Positions 50,237-58,835 of a stretch of 64,000 bases of DNA are shown piece after piece. The number at the start of each line of letters is the position of its first letter. The first letter of the stretch is position 1. The position numbers and the translations under genes are program-made. The stretch is taken from NCBI GenBank assembly GCA_009996615.1, contig JAACZU010000001.1, positions 186,001 to 250,000 of the forward strand, in the 5' to 3' direction. The DNA is from Rhodanobacteraceae bacterium (GTDB lineage Bacteria; Pseudomonadota; Gammaproteobacteria; Xanthomonadales; Rhodanobacteraceae). The notes under the pieces were generated by a model, which saw only the letters and a program-made list of their open reading frames with translations, had not been told where the DNA came from and did not search any database.

Positions 50237-51010
50237 CTACGGGGCGGCGGCCGGCGCCATCTGGGTGCCGGACGGACGCGCGTCCTGCATCGCGCCGGCG
50301 GCGAGTTTCGCGCCGGCGCAGCCGCCCAAGAGCGGCGAGCGCTGCAGCCAAGCCTGATCGGGGTAGTAGGCGAACACGAACGAGCCGTCGCGGATCGTGT
50401 CGATCAGGCGCCGCGCGACCGCGGTGCGCACCGCCGGGCAGCCGAAGCTGCGGCCGAGCCGGCCCTGGCTGCGGATCAGTTCGTCGCTGACGTAGGGCGC
50501 GCCGTGAATCACGATCGCACGCTCGTACGCCTTGTCGTTGAAGCCGGGTTCCAGGCCGTGCAGGCGCAGCGAGTAACCGTTGTGGCCGACGTAGGTGTCG
50601 GCGGTAACGAACGCGCCAAGGCTCGACATCAGGCTGCCGGGTGCATTGGAGAAGCGCGCGGCGAGGTTGTCACCGGAGTTGCGGCCGTGCGCGACGCGCT
50701 CCTCGAACAGCAGGCGCTTGCGTTCGAGGTCGAACACCCACAGCCGTGGCTGCGTTGACGGCCGCGAATAGTCGATCAGGCTCAGCGTGGCCGGCCGCGC
50801 CAGCGTGCCGGCGTCGCGCTCGCAGGCCAGCGCCTGCACCGCCAGCGCGATCACGCCGGCATCGGCGGCCGGCGCCTGCCCGGCAAGTTCGTCGGCGAGC
50901 GAGGCGGCGTGCACCGGCGCGAGCGACAGGGACACGGCGAGCAGGCCGCCGGCAAGCGCCTGCCGCGTGCCGCGGCGGGCCGTGCGTATGCACGCAAGTA
51001 TCTGTTCCAA
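50237..51010 (-). CDS. murein L,D-transpeptidase catalytic domain family protein
   Basis: A 257-residue exported protein with a signal peptide cleaved near VHAA. The catalytic part carries IHGAPYV and GRSFGCPAV, matching the YkuD_2 family in which the His and Cys act in peptidoglycan 3-3 cross-linking or amide exchange. It is a distinct family from the neighbouring YkuD protein at 51037. The 26-base gap between them suggests a shared transcript; altered wall cross-linking fits a dormancy programme. Confidence 0.87.
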   Translation of the reverse strand: MEQILACIRTARRGTRQALAGGLLAVSLSLAPVHAASLADELAGQAPAADAGVIALAVQALACERDAGTLARPATLSLIDYSRPSTQPRLWVFDLERKRLLFEERVAHGRNSGDNLAARFSNAPGSLMSSLGAFVTADTYVGHNGYSLRLHGLEPGFNDKAYERAIVIHGAPYVSDELIRSQGRLGRSFGCPAVRTAVARRLIDTIRDGSFVFAYYPDQAWLQRSPLLGGCAGAKLAAGAMQDARPSGTQMAPAAAP

Positions 51011-51036
51011 AGGTGACTCCGGGTCGGGTATGGAGG

Positions 51037-52059
51037 TCAGGGGCGCAGCTTAGCGGTGCCGTCGCCGGCTTCCAACACGGTGCGCGGCTGTGCCTCACCG
51101 GGATCGCGCACGGCCGGCAGGTCGGTCACCAGCAGCGTCGTGCCCGGCGCCAGCGCCGCGTAGAGCTTGCGCGCGAACGCCTGCGGCACGCTCAGGTGCG
51201 CCGCGAGCTGCTCCGGCGCCGGCAGCTCGGCGTCGCCGCTGCGCGCCAGCGTGTAGGCGGTCCAGCGATGCCGCGGCTGCTGCGGATCGAGCGGGCTCGG
51301 CGCGGACTCCACGCCCTCGCCCATCACGAACAACTGGCTGCCGCCGAAGCGGAAGTCCGGCGCGACCGCGAGCTCGGCGGAACCGATCACGATGCCGTTG
51401 CGCAGCACGTGCACGCTGCGGTCGCGCAGGCTGACGAGCACGCTCAGCGGCCCTTCCGCCGGCGCGGCGTCGTCCCAGTGGTAACCGTCCGCCAGCGCGG
51501 CCGCGGCGATCATGCCGCCCGTGGTCGTGACCGGCGCAAGCACGGCCGGATAGGCGACGCCGTGCGGAAAGCTCTCGCGGTCGGCGACGACGACGGTCAT
51601 GCCGCGCGTGGTCACTTCGTACAGGTCCTCGGCGAAGCCGCGCGGCAGGCGCACGCAGCCGTGCGAGGCCGGGTGCCCCGGCGTGGTGCCGGCGTGCAGC
51701 GCGATGCCGTCCCAGGTCAGCCGCTGCATGAACGGCATCGGCGCGTCGTCATAGAGGTTGGAGCGGTGTTCGCGTGCCTTCTGCAGGATTGTGAACACGC
51801 CGGTCGGCGTGCGGTAGCCCTCGCGGCCTGAGCTGATCGTGCTGACGCCGATCGCGATGCCGTTGCGGTAGACCCAGGCGCGCTGCTCGTCGAGGCCGAT
51901 GACGACCACGACCGGCCCCTCCGGTGCGATCTGCGGCCGCCAGATGAACTGGCCCGGGCGCAGCGTGGCCGGGTCCGGCAGCGGCGGCACAGCGGCGGCG
52001 GCAATGCCGCAGGCGATGGCGAGCACGAACGCGCTCAGGCGATGCAGCACGACAGGCAA
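51037..52059 (-). CDS. L,D-transpeptidase (YkuD domain)
   Basis: A 340-residue exported protein with a signal peptide (FVLAIACGIAAAA). The YkuD active site is complete: HAGTTPGHPASHGCVRLP, with His and the nucleophilic Cys, at about residues 122-139. A second beta-rich region (VLVSLRDRSVHVLRNGIVIGS) repeats the start of the fold but lacks the catalytic motif, so the protein looks like one active and one degenerate copy. The start is uncertain: a TTG at 52059 has a GAGGTG before it, while GTG codons follow two codons later. Confidence 0.85.
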   Translation of the reverse strand: MPVVLHRLSAFVLAIACGIAAAAVPPLPDPATLRPGQFIWRPQIAPEGPVVVVIGLDEQRAWVYRNGIAIGVSTISSGREGYRTPTGVFTILQKAREHRSNLYDDAPMPFMQRLTWDGIALHAGTTPGHPASHGCVRLPRGFAEDLYEVTTRGMTVVVADRESFPHGVAYPAVLAPVTTTGGMIAAAALADGYHWDDAAPAEGPLSVLVSLRDRSVHVLRNGIVIGSAELAVAPDFRFGGSQLFVMGEGVESAPSPLDPQQPRHRWTAYTLARSGDAELPAPEQLAAHLSVPQAFARKLYAALAPGTTLLVTDLPAVRDPGEAQPRTVLEAGDGTAKLRP

Positions 52060-52144
52060 TGGGCACCTCGCTGTGGACGGTCGGGCGGATCAGTGTACGC
52101 GCCGGATCGGCGCGCCCGCAGATGATGCGGGAAAACGACATGGA

Positions 52145-52185
52145 TTGACGCGCATCAACACCGGCGTCGGCGGCAGGCCTAGAGT
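52145..52185 (+). promoter_or_regulatory. FNR-type box and -10 of the universal stress gene at 52214
   Basis: TTGACGCGCATCAA at 52145-52158 (one mismatch) and TAGAGT at 52180-52185, 21 bases apart; the box ends 55 bases before the ATG. On the other side the transpeptidase operon starts 86 bases away but no comparable -10 is seen there. Confidence 0.7.
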
Positions 52186-52213
52186 CGGACCATCCGTCCG
52201 GCGTGGCGCGACC

Positions 52214-52654
52214 ATGTTCAAGCACATCCTGATCGGCTTCGATGGCTCGGCGCACGCGCGTGATGCCTTCGCGACCGCCGTCGAGATGTCGACCGTGCTC
52301 GGCAGCCACCTCACCGTCATGCAGATCCTGCCGAGCTACGAGAGCGCGTTCGCGTCGCCGTACGTGCAGCCGCACGCGCCGACGCGCGAGCTGTACGAGT
52401 CGCGCGCGCTCGCCTCGGCGCAGCAGGCACTGGCCGCGCCGCTCGAGGCGGCACGCACGCGCGGCATCGAGTGCGATGCGGTGTTCCGCTTCGCCAGCGA
52501 CGCACAGCGCGCCCTCCTCGACCATGCCCGCGGCACCGACTGCGATCTGATCGTGCTCGGCGCACGCGGCCCGGCCGGCACCGAGCCGATGCTGCTCGGC
52601 CATGACGCCGCCTCGATCCTGCTGCACGCGCGGGTGCCCGTGCTCGTCAGCTGA
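52214..52654 (+). CDS. universal stress protein
   Basis: A 146-residue single UspA-fold protein. It begins MFKHILIGFDGSAHARDAF, the usual first strand and helix, and ends with LIVLGARGPAG...LLHARVPVLV. The nucleotide-binding loop, normally GxxGxxxxxxxxGS, reads GARGPAGTEPMLLGHDA: the final Gly-Ser is Gly-His, so ATP binding is in doubt. Usp proteins act in survival during growth arrest and hypoxia. Confidence 0.92.
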   Translation: MFKHILIGFDGSAHARDAFATAVEMSTVLGSHLTVMQILPSYESAFASPYVQPHAPTRELYESRALASAQQALAAPLEAARTRGIECDAVFRFASDAQRALLDHARGTDCDLIVLGARGPAGTEPMLLGHDAASILLHARVPVLVS

Positions 52655-52820
52655 ACCGGTGCTGCCCGGGCCGCGCCGACCGCCCTGGCCTCGCATGGCG
52701 CGTGGGCGCGGCGGGTGCGATCATCCACCTCCCCGGCCCGTGCGGTACCGCGATGAATCCACAGGCCTCCAACGTCGCCCAGCGCGGCGCCTTGGCGGCG
52801 CCGCTCCGGTGCGTCCGTCG

Positions 52821-54854
52821 ATGAACACGCAGCGCCCCGCGGCGGCGATGCCCGCGTTCGACGACATCGACGTCCTGCGCACGGCGCTGGAGGCGGTACC
52901 GGATGCGATGCTCGTCATCGATGCGGACGGCATCATCCGGCACTGGAACAGCCAGGCCGAGACCCTGTTCGGCTATCCCGCGGCTGCCGTCTGCGGCCAG
53001 CCGATCGAGTTGGTCATCCCGCAGCGTTTCGTCGCCTCGCATCGCGCGCACCGCGCGGCCTATGCCCGGGCGCCGCGGCGGCGACCGATGGGCATCGGCA
53101 TGGAACTGCGCGGCTTGCGTCGCGACGGCAGCGAGGTGCCGGTCGAAGTCAGCCTGAGTCCGGTCACGATCGGCGGCGCCGCGTGCGTGGTCGCCTCGGT
53201 GCGCGACATGGGACCGACGCGCCGCGCCGAGGAGGACCGCCAGCGCCTGCAGCGGCAGGACACGCTGATCGCGCTGTGGGAACTGGCCCTGCGCAGCGGC
53301 GCCGTCGACGAATGCCTGCACAGCGCGGTCGACGCCCTGCAGGCGGTACTGGCCGCGAAACGCATCGTGCTGTACGAGCTCGCGGCGGAGCGCCGGCCGC
53401 CGCAGCTGCGCGTGCTGCGCGATACCGCCGGCACGCCGCCGTTCGCGTGGAAGGCGCTGGCGGGGGCGCCGCACGTCGCCGCACTGATCGGCGAGGACGC
53501 CGCGACCAACGGCGACGACCCGCCGGCGGTGGCCATGCAGTTGCGCAGCAACGCGGTCGAGAACGTGCTCGCGCTGTCGCTGCGCGCGCAGTCGCGGCTA
53601 CTCGGCGCGATGCTGGTCGTGATGCCGCGCGAGCGCGTCTTCGCCAGCGAGGACCTCTACTTCGTGCAGAGCGTGGCGCACCTGCTCGCCGGCGTGCTGG
53701 CGCGCGCATACTCCGACCAGTTGCTGCTGTCCGCGGCGCGGATGGAAACGCTGGGCCAGATCAGCGGCGGCATCGCGCACGACTTCAACAACCTGCTCAG
53801 CATCATCGCCGGCAACCTCGAGCTGGTGCAGGCGCACGTGCACGCGCGCGAGCCGCTCGAAAAGCTCGTGCAGGCCGGCCTGCGCGCGGCGCGCCGCGGC
53901 GGCGAACTGACCCAGCGATTGCTGTTGTTCGCGCGCAAGCGCACGCTGCAGCCGGTTCCGCAGCGCCTCGACGACACCCTGGCCGGCCTCGCCGACATGA
54001 TCGCGCGCGTGGTCGGTGACGGCATCCAGGTGCAGGTGGACGCGCCCGAGCGCCTGCCCGAGGTGTCGATCGATCCATCGGTACTGGACGCCTGCGTGAT
54101 CAACCTCGCGACCAACGCGCGCGATGCGATGCCGGCCGGCGGCACGCTGCGGCTGCGCGTCGGGCTGGCCGCCACGCCGCCCGCGGCCTCCGCGACGACG
54201 GCGCAGCGCTGGATCGCGCTGGCCGTCGCCGACAGCGGTTGCGGCATGGACGAGGCGGTCGCGCAGCGCGCGTTCGAGCCGTTCTACACGACCAAGGACA
54301 TCGGCAAGGGCACTGGTCTCGGCCTCAGCCTCGTGCAGACCCTGATGCAGCAGGCCGGCGGCCATGTCGCGCTGGACAGCGCGCCCGGCGCCGGCACCAC
54401 GGTCACCTTGTACTTCCCGCTGCGCGAACCCGCCGGCGACGTCGCCGCGCGGACCGCGTTGCCGACCGGCGCCGGCGAGACGGTCCTGCTGGTCGAGGAT
54501 GATCCGGCGGTGCGCGAGACGGCCGCGCTGCTGATCGACGGCCTCGGCTATCGCGTGCGGGCCGTGGCGAACGTGGCCGAGGCGAAGGCCGCGCTGGCCG
54601 ATGCCGACGACGTCGCGCTGGTGTTCAGCGACGTGCTGCTCGGACGCGACGAAACCGGCCTGCAACTGGCCGGACACCTGCACGCCACGCGCCCCGGCCT
54701 GCCGGTGATCCTGACCTCCGGCTATGCGCGGCCGGTGTTCGAGCGGCACGATCGGCCGCCCGACGACGTCGAGCTGTTGCGCAAACCGTATTCGCGCGCC
54801 CAGCTCGCCGTCGCCCTGCGCGATGCGCTGGCGCGCGCGCGGGCACGCGACTGA
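52821..54854 (+). CDS. hybrid sensor histidine kinase (PAS-GAF-HisKA-HATPase-REC)
   Basis: A 677-residue soluble sensor kinase. Domains in order: PAS (about 20-140, opening with LEAVPDAMLVIDADGIIRHW and showing DGSEVPVEVSLSPV), a GAF-like domain (about 165-305), HisKA with the phosphorylated His in GGIAHDFNNLLSII, HATPase with NLATNARDAMPAGG, DSGCGMDE and KGTGLGLSLV, and a C-terminal receiver (VLLVEDDPAVRE, acceptor Asp in FSDVLLGRD, Lys in LRKPY). No membrane helices, so it senses a cytosolic signal. No cognate gene is adjacent; the OmpR-type regulator at 58093 is one possible partner. Confidence 0.92.
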   Translation: MNTQRPAAAMPAFDDIDVLRTALEAVPDAMLVIDADGIIRHWNSQAETLFGYPAAAVCGQPIELVIPQRFVASHRAHRAAYARAPRRRPMGIGMELRGLRRDGSEVPVEVSLSPVTIGGAACVVASVRDMGPTRRAEEDRQRLQRQDTLIALWELALRSGAVDECLHSAVDALQAVLAAKRIVLYELAAERRPPQLRVLRDTAGTPPFAWKALAGAPHVAALIGEDAATNGDDPPAVAMQLRSNAVENVLALSLRAQSRLLGAMLVVMPRERVFASEDLYFVQSVAHLLAGVLARAYSDQLLLSAARMETLGQISGGIAHDFNNLLSIIAGNLELVQAHVHAREPLEKLVQAGLRAARRGGELTQRLLLFARKRTLQPVPQRLDDTLAGLADMIARVVGDGIQVQVDAPERLPEVSIDPSVLDACVINLATNARDAMPAGGTLRLRVGLAATPPAASATTAQRWIALAVADSGCGMDEAVAQRAFEPFYTTKDIGKGTGLGLSLVQTLMQQAGGHVALDSAPGAGTTVTLYFPLREPAGDVAARTALPTGAGETVLLVEDDPAVRETAALLIDGLGYRVRAVANVAEAKAALADADDVALVFSDVLLGRDETGLQLAGHLHATRPGLPVILTSGYARPVFERHDRPPDDVELLRKPYSRAQLAVALRDALARARARD

Positions 54855-54888
54855 GCAAACCGCGCGCCATGCGACGAGGGAGCGAGCT

Positions 54889-54972
54889 TTGGGTGGGAGC
54901 GGCGGAAGCCGCGATGCCGTTGCTTCTCGCGACCAAGGCATCGCGCCGGCCGGCGCTCCCACGAGGTGTTGG
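54889..54972. repeat. GTGGGAGC-type inverted repeat
   Basis: GTGGGAGCGGCGG near 54893 and its inverse CCGGCGCTCCCAC near 54951-54963 enclose GC-rich inner palindromes (CGCGATGCC / GGCATCGCG). It lies in the 139-base gap between convergent genes and may act as a transcription terminator. Confidence 0.55.
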
Positions 54973-54993
54973 CGCCGTCCCCGGCGCATGCCT

Positions 54994-55437
54994 TCAGCTC
55001 ACCGAGATCTTCTGCGCACGGCCGTTGTGCGCCTTGGGCAGGGTCAGCGTGAGCACGCCATTCTCGTAGTGAGCGTCGGCCTTGGCGCTTTCCACTTCCG
55101 AGGGCAGCGTGAACGAGCGGAAGGTCTTGCCGTAGAAGCGCTCGGAGAACAGCTCGGCCTCGCCCTCCTTCTTCTTCGTCTCGCGCTTGAGCTCGGCGCT
55201 GATCGAGACCTGGCCGCCGTCGACGGACACCTCGATGTCCTCCTTCTTCACGCCGGGCAGCTCGGCGTGGACGATGTAGCTTTTGTCGTTCTCGCTCACG
55301 TCGATGCAGATCTCCGGCGCGCTCTCCATCTCGCGCCACGGGCGCATTCCGAAGCCGCGGAACAGGTCGTCGAAGTCGGCCATCGGGCCGAGTCGTGTCG
55401 CCTGCCTGAGCGGATTCCAGCGGGTCAGCATTGCCAT
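54994..55437 (-). CDS. Hsp20/alpha-crystallin family small heat shock protein
   Basis: A 147-residue chaperone that holds unfolding proteins. The alpha-crystallin domain runs from about residue 42 (APEICIDVSENDKSYIVHAE) to 140, with ELPGVKKEDIEV and the ending ENGVLTLTLPK, the A-x-x-x-n-GvL motif of the family. The short N-terminal arm contains WNPLRQ, typical of proteobacterial class A. GGAG precedes the ATG at 55437; an FNR-type box lies 81 bases upstream, and no heat-shock sigma32 promoter is evident. Confidence 0.94.
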   Translation of the reverse strand: MAMLTRWNPLRQATRLGPMADFDDLFRGFGMRPWREMESAPEICIDVSENDKSYIVHAELPGVKKEDIEVSVDGGQVSISAELKRETKKKEGEAELFSERFYGKTFRSFTLPSEVESAKADAHYENGVLTLTLPKAHNGRAQKISVS

Positions 55438-55491
55438 GGGATGTCTCCTGCACGGATCCAAAGGGACGGATGCCTGCCGGCATCCTTGAGC

Positions 55492-55532
55492 ACGTTACGC
55501 GCGTGCGCAGGGAGGCTGTTGATCGAGGTCAA
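55492..55532 (-). promoter_or_regulatory. FNR-type box and -10 of the Hsp20 gene
   Basis: TTGATCGAGGTCAA at 55519-55532 (one mismatch) and, on the minus strand 21 bases downstream, TAACGT (55492-55497). The box overlaps the stop of the preceding gene by a few bases. Confidence 0.65.
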
Positions 55533-56932
55533 CCTTCACGCGAACGATCGCGCAGCGGCCGCGTCGGCAGCTCGAACTCCTCGCGCCCCGGCGCGCGCGG
55601 CGAGCACGGGCCCGGTTGCGGCATCGCGCAGGCGGTGGCTCCTGCGACCGGCAGCCAGCGTGCGAACCAGTCGGTGGCGAGCTGGGCCACCTGCTCGAGC
55701 GCGAGCGGCTCCTCGAACAGGTGCGTCGCGCCCGGCACCACGGTCAGGTCGGCCGAGTCCGGCAGATGGCTCCAGGCGCGGCGGTTGAGTTCGAGCACCT
55801 CGCGGTCCGCGCCGCCGACGATCAGCAATACCGGCGCCTGCACGGTGGCCAGTTGCGCCTTGTCGACGAGGTCCGGCCGCCCGCCGCGCGACACCACCGC
55901 GGCGATGCGCTGCGGCCGCGACTGCGCGACCCGCAGGGCGGCGGCGGCGCCGGTGCTGGCGCCGAACAGCCCGAGCGGCAGCCGGCACAGCAACGGGTCG
56001 CGGCCGACCCAGTCGACCGCCGCTTCCAGCCGCCGCGCCAGCAGCGCGATGTCGAAACGCACGGCCGGATCGCGGTCCTCGGCCGGCACCAGCAGGTCGA
56101 ACAGCAGCGTCGCCAGGTGCGCGCGGTTGAGCTCGGCCGCGACGAAACGGTTGCGCGGGCTGTGCCGGCTGCTGCCGCTGCCGTGCGCGAACAGCACCAA
56201 GCCGCGCGCATCGGGCGGCAGGCACAACTCGCCTTCCAGCGTCGCATCGCCGGCGGCGACCGCGACGCTGCGCACGAGCGGCGGGTCGGCGCCGGCCGTG
56301 CGCGGCATGCGCTGCAACAGGCGCATGACCTCCTCGTCGTCGACCGCCCTGAACTGCTCGTAGAACTGGCCGACCGCCGCGAACTCGGGGGGCGCCGCCA
56401 GGCAGACCAGTTCGTCGGCGAGCGGGGCGATGCGGCGCAGGCTGTCCGGCGATGCGACCGGCACGGCGCAGACCAGATGCGCCGGCCGCAGCGTGCGCAA
56501 TGCCTTCAGCGCGGCGGCCATCGTCGCGCCGGTAGCCAGGCCGTCGTCGACCACGATCACCACGCGCCCGGCCGGATCGAGCGGCGCATGGCCGGCGCCG
56601 TAGGCGGCGCGGCGGGCGCGGATCTGCGCAAGCTGCGCGGCTGTCTCGGAGCGCAGCCAGTCCGCATCGGCGCCGACGGCGGACTCGCGCATGTGCACGT
56701 TGCCGCCTTCGTCGACCGCGCCGATCGCGAACTCCGGGTTGCCCGGCGCGCCGAGCTTGTGCACGAGCACGATGTCCAGTTCGCCGGCCAGTGCATCGGC
56801 GACGACGCGGCCGACCGGCACGCCGCCGCGCGGGATCGCCAGCACCAGCGGATGGCGTCCCTTGTGGTGTGCGAGCGCGGCGGCCAACTGGTGCGCCGCA
56901 TCCTCGCGATCGATGTAGTACGGATTGCGCAT
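55529..56932 (-). CDS. phosphoribosyltransferase / dienelactone hydrolase-like fusion
   Basis: A 467-residue two-domain protein. Residues 1-210 are a type I phosphoribosyltransferase fold with the PRPP loop VVIVVDDGLATGATM and the IPRGGVPVGRVVADAL start. Residues about 225-440 are an alpha/beta hydrolase with the nucleophile elbow GASTG and the catalytic His in PGATHLFEE; an acid in LIVGGADREV precedes it. The substrate of neither half is known. Such proteins recur beside universal stress genes in oxygen-limitation regulons. The last 25 residues are Pro/Arg-rich. It is the third gene after usp (57488) and the attachment family gene. Confidence 0.88.
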   Translation of the reverse strand: MRNPYYIDREDAAHQLAAALAHHKGRHPLVLAIPRGGVPVGRVVADALAGELDIVLVHKLGAPGNPEFAIGAVDEGGNVHMRESAVGADADWLRSETAAQLAQIRARRAAYGAGHAPLDPAGRVVIVVDDGLATGATMAAALKALRTLRPAHLVCAVPVASPDSLRRIAPLADELVCLAAPPEFAAVGQFYEQFRAVDDEEVMRLLQRMPRTAGADPPLVRSVAVAAGDATLEGELCLPPDARGLVLFAHGSGSSRHSPRNRFVAAELNRAHLATLLFDLLVPAEDRDPAVRFDIALLARRLEAAVDWVGRDPLLCRLPLGLFGASTGAAAALRVAQSRPQRIAAVVSRGGRPDLVDKAQLATVQAPVLLIVGGADREVLELNRRAWSHLPDSADLTVVPGATHLFEEPLALEQVAQLATDWFARWLPVAGATACAMPQPGPCSPRAPGREEFELPTRPLRDRSREG

Positions 56933-56967
56933 GGCTCACCTCGGCAGGTGTCCGGCGGCGCGGCGCC

Positions 56968-57414
56968 TCAGGGGGCGGCGCCGGCAAAATGCTCCGGCAG
57001 GTGCTGGCGCAGCTCGGCCGGCGCCAGCTCGGTCAGCTCCTTGGGCACCTCGGCGACCACGTGGCGACGCACCTGCTTGCCGAGCGCGGCATGCAGCGCG
57101 CCGAGGAAATGCGGCTCGGCGACCAGCACGAGGCGTTCGTAGGCGTGCTCGACGCGCCCGCGTTCGAGCGCCTCGCCCAGCAGGTGGGCGAAGCGGCCGG
57201 TGGTCTTTTCCTCCAGCGTGGTGTGCGGCTCGATCGCATGCCGCGCACTGCCGACGCTCTCGTAGGTGGTTGGCGCGCGATCGGTTTCGAGCTCGTGGCC
57301 GAGCGCACGCCCTTCCGGGTTGAGCCAGGTTTCGACCTCCTGCAGCGCCGCGTCGCCGGAGGTCGAAAACAGCCGGGCGCGGGCGCGGTCGGCTACCAGG
57401 ATCCAGGTTTTCAT
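56968..57414 (-). CDS. host attachment protein family (Rtc-like, baeRF-related)
   Basis: A 148-residue protein of the family named after an Agrobacterium protein required for attachment to host cells. The start WILVADRARARLFSTSG resembles the beginning of archaeal release-factor-like (baeRF) domains, to which this family is related. A conserved LVLVAEPHFLGALHAAL segment follows, with a downstream KELTEL. The named function has not been shown for most members, and in context a translation or stress role is as likely. It is 35 bases before the fusion gene and 73 bases after usp. Confidence 0.88.
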   Translation of the reverse strand: MKTWILVADRARARLFSTSGDAALQEVETWLNPEGRALGHELETDRAPTTYESVGSARHAIEPHTTLEEKTTGRFAHLLGEALERGRVEHAYERLVLVAEPHFLGALHAALGKQVRRHVVAEVPKELTELAPAELRQHLPEHFAGAAP

Positions 57415-57487
57415 CTTGCGTCCTCCACGATGGAGGCCGGCGGCGCCCGGTGCCGCCGGACGGGTGGATCGGCTGGCCGTGCCGCTG

Positions 57488-57925
57488 CTAGCGATAGACC
57501 AGCACCGGGATGTGGCTGTGGGTCAGCACCTTCTGCGTCTCGCTGCCGAGCAGCACGGCCTGCATGCCGCGACGGCCGTGCGAGGCCATCAGGATCAGGT
57601 CGCACCCCCGCGCGACGGCCGCGGCCACGATTTCGCCGGCCGGATCGTCGCTGGTCGTCCAGGCGACTTCGCACGGCACGCCGGCGGCGGCCGCCGCGCC
57701 GGAGACGAGGCCGAGATAGCGCTCGGCATACGCCTGCGCGGCCTTGGCATAGTCGCTCTGGCTGGCTTCCAGCAACTGCATGATCACGTCCGAGGTGTGG
57801 AACTTCGGCACCACGTGGAAGCCGGTGACCTTCGCCTTCAGCGCGGCCGCCAGGCGAATGCCCTGCCGCACGGCGTCTTCAGAAAGCTCGGAGCCGTCGG
57901 TCGGAATCAGGATGTGCTTGAACAT
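57488..57925 (-). CDS. universal stress protein
   Basis: A 145-residue single-domain Usp. It starts MFKHILIPTDGSELSEDAV and carries the complete nucleotide-binding motif: MASHGRRGMQAVLLGSETQKVL (Gly-x2-Gly-x9-Gly-Ser). It should therefore bind ATP, unlike the protein at 52214. First gene of a likely three-gene unit with the attachment-family and fusion genes. Confidence 0.95.
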   Translation of the reverse strand: MFKHILIPTDGSELSEDAVRQGIRLAAALKAKVTGFHVVPKFHTSDVIMQLLEASQSDYAKAAQAYAERYLGLVSGAAAAAGVPCEVAWTTSDDPAGEIVAAAVARGCDLILMASHGRRGMQAVLLGSETQKVLTHSHIPVLVYR

Positions 57926-57956
57926 CGCCCGCCTTGCCGTTGCGTGGGGTATGGAA

Positions 57957-57997
57957 ACCATAGCGCGCCGACCGCCAGCGGCCTTGATGCAAATCAA
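57957..57997 (-). promoter_or_regulatory. FNR-type box and -10 of the usp operon
   Basis: Perfect TTGATGCAAATCAA at 57984-57997 and TATGGT on the minus strand at 57957-57962, 21 bases downstream. This is the best overall match to a class II FNR promoter in the window. Confidence 0.8.
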
Positions 57998-58092
57998 GCG
58001 ATGCGGCGTGCCTTGCCGCAAGGGCATCTTCCTTCAACCGGCCGCGCCCGGCGAGTAGGATGGGCGGGTACGCTCATCCGGGAGTCTTGGAT

Positions 58093-58830
58093 ATGCCGGA
58101 ATCGGCCACAGGGCAGTCCCACGGCCGGCCAGCGCATCTGCTCATCGTCGACGACGAGGCGGATATCCGCGCGGTCGCGCAGCAGTATTTCCATGCGCAC
58201 GGCTTCCACGTCCGTGGCGCCGGCGACGGCACGGCCATGCGGCGCGCGCTGGCCGAGGGTGACGTCGACCTGGTTCTGCTCGACCTCGGCCTGCCCGGCG
58301 AGGATGGCCTGGAGCTGGCGCGCTACCTGCGCGAGCGCTGGGGCGGCCCGTTCATCATCCTCACCGGCCGCGGCGGCGCGGTCGACCGCATCGTCGGCCT
58401 CGAACTGGGCGCCGACGACTACGTCACCAAGCCGTTCGAGCTGCGCGAACTGCTCGCGCGCGTGCGCAACCTGCTGCGGCGGACGCACGGACAGCGCATC
58501 GACCACGCCGGCGTGCTGCGCTTTGCCGGGTTCAGCCTCGACACCGGCGCGCGCCAGCTCAGGCGCGACGACGGCAGCAGCGTGCCGCTCACCGCCGGCG
58601 AGTACGCGCTGCTGCGCGCGTTCCTCGACCAGCCGCAGCGCGTGTTGTCGCGCGATGACCTGATGACGTCCACGCATGGCCGCGACAGCGGTCCGTATGA
58701 CCGCACGATCGACGTGCAGATCGGCCGCCTGCGGCGCAAGATCGAGGTCGATCCGGCGCGGCCGCAGATCATCAAGTCCGTGCGCGGCGTCGGCTACCTG
58801 TTCGCCGCGCCGCTGCAACAGGGCGAGTAG
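58093..58830 (+). CDS. OmpR/PhoB-family response regulator
   Basis: A 245-residue transcription factor. The receiver domain has the acidic pair in LLIVDDEADIR, the phosphoacceptor Asp in LVLLDLGLPGEDG and Lys in DYVTKPFELRE. The winged helix C-terminal domain has LTAGEYALLRAFLDQPQRVLS and the final VRGVGYLF. No kinase is next to it; the hybrid kinase at 52821 is in the same island. It converges with the FNR-like regulator, five bases apart. Confidence 0.94.
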   Translation: MPESATGQSHGRPAHLLIVDDEADIRAVAQQYFHAHGFHVRGAGDGTAMRRALAEGDVDLVLLDLGLPGEDGLELARYLRERWGGPFIILTGRGGAVDRIVGLELGADDYVTKPFELRELLARVRNLLRRTHGQRIDHAGVLRFAGFSLDTGARQLRRDDGSSVPLTAGEYALLRAFLDQPQRVLSRDDLMTSTHGRDSGPYDRTIDVQIGRLRRKIEVDPARPQIIKSVRGVGYLFAAPLQQGE

Positions 58831-58835
58831 GCCCT

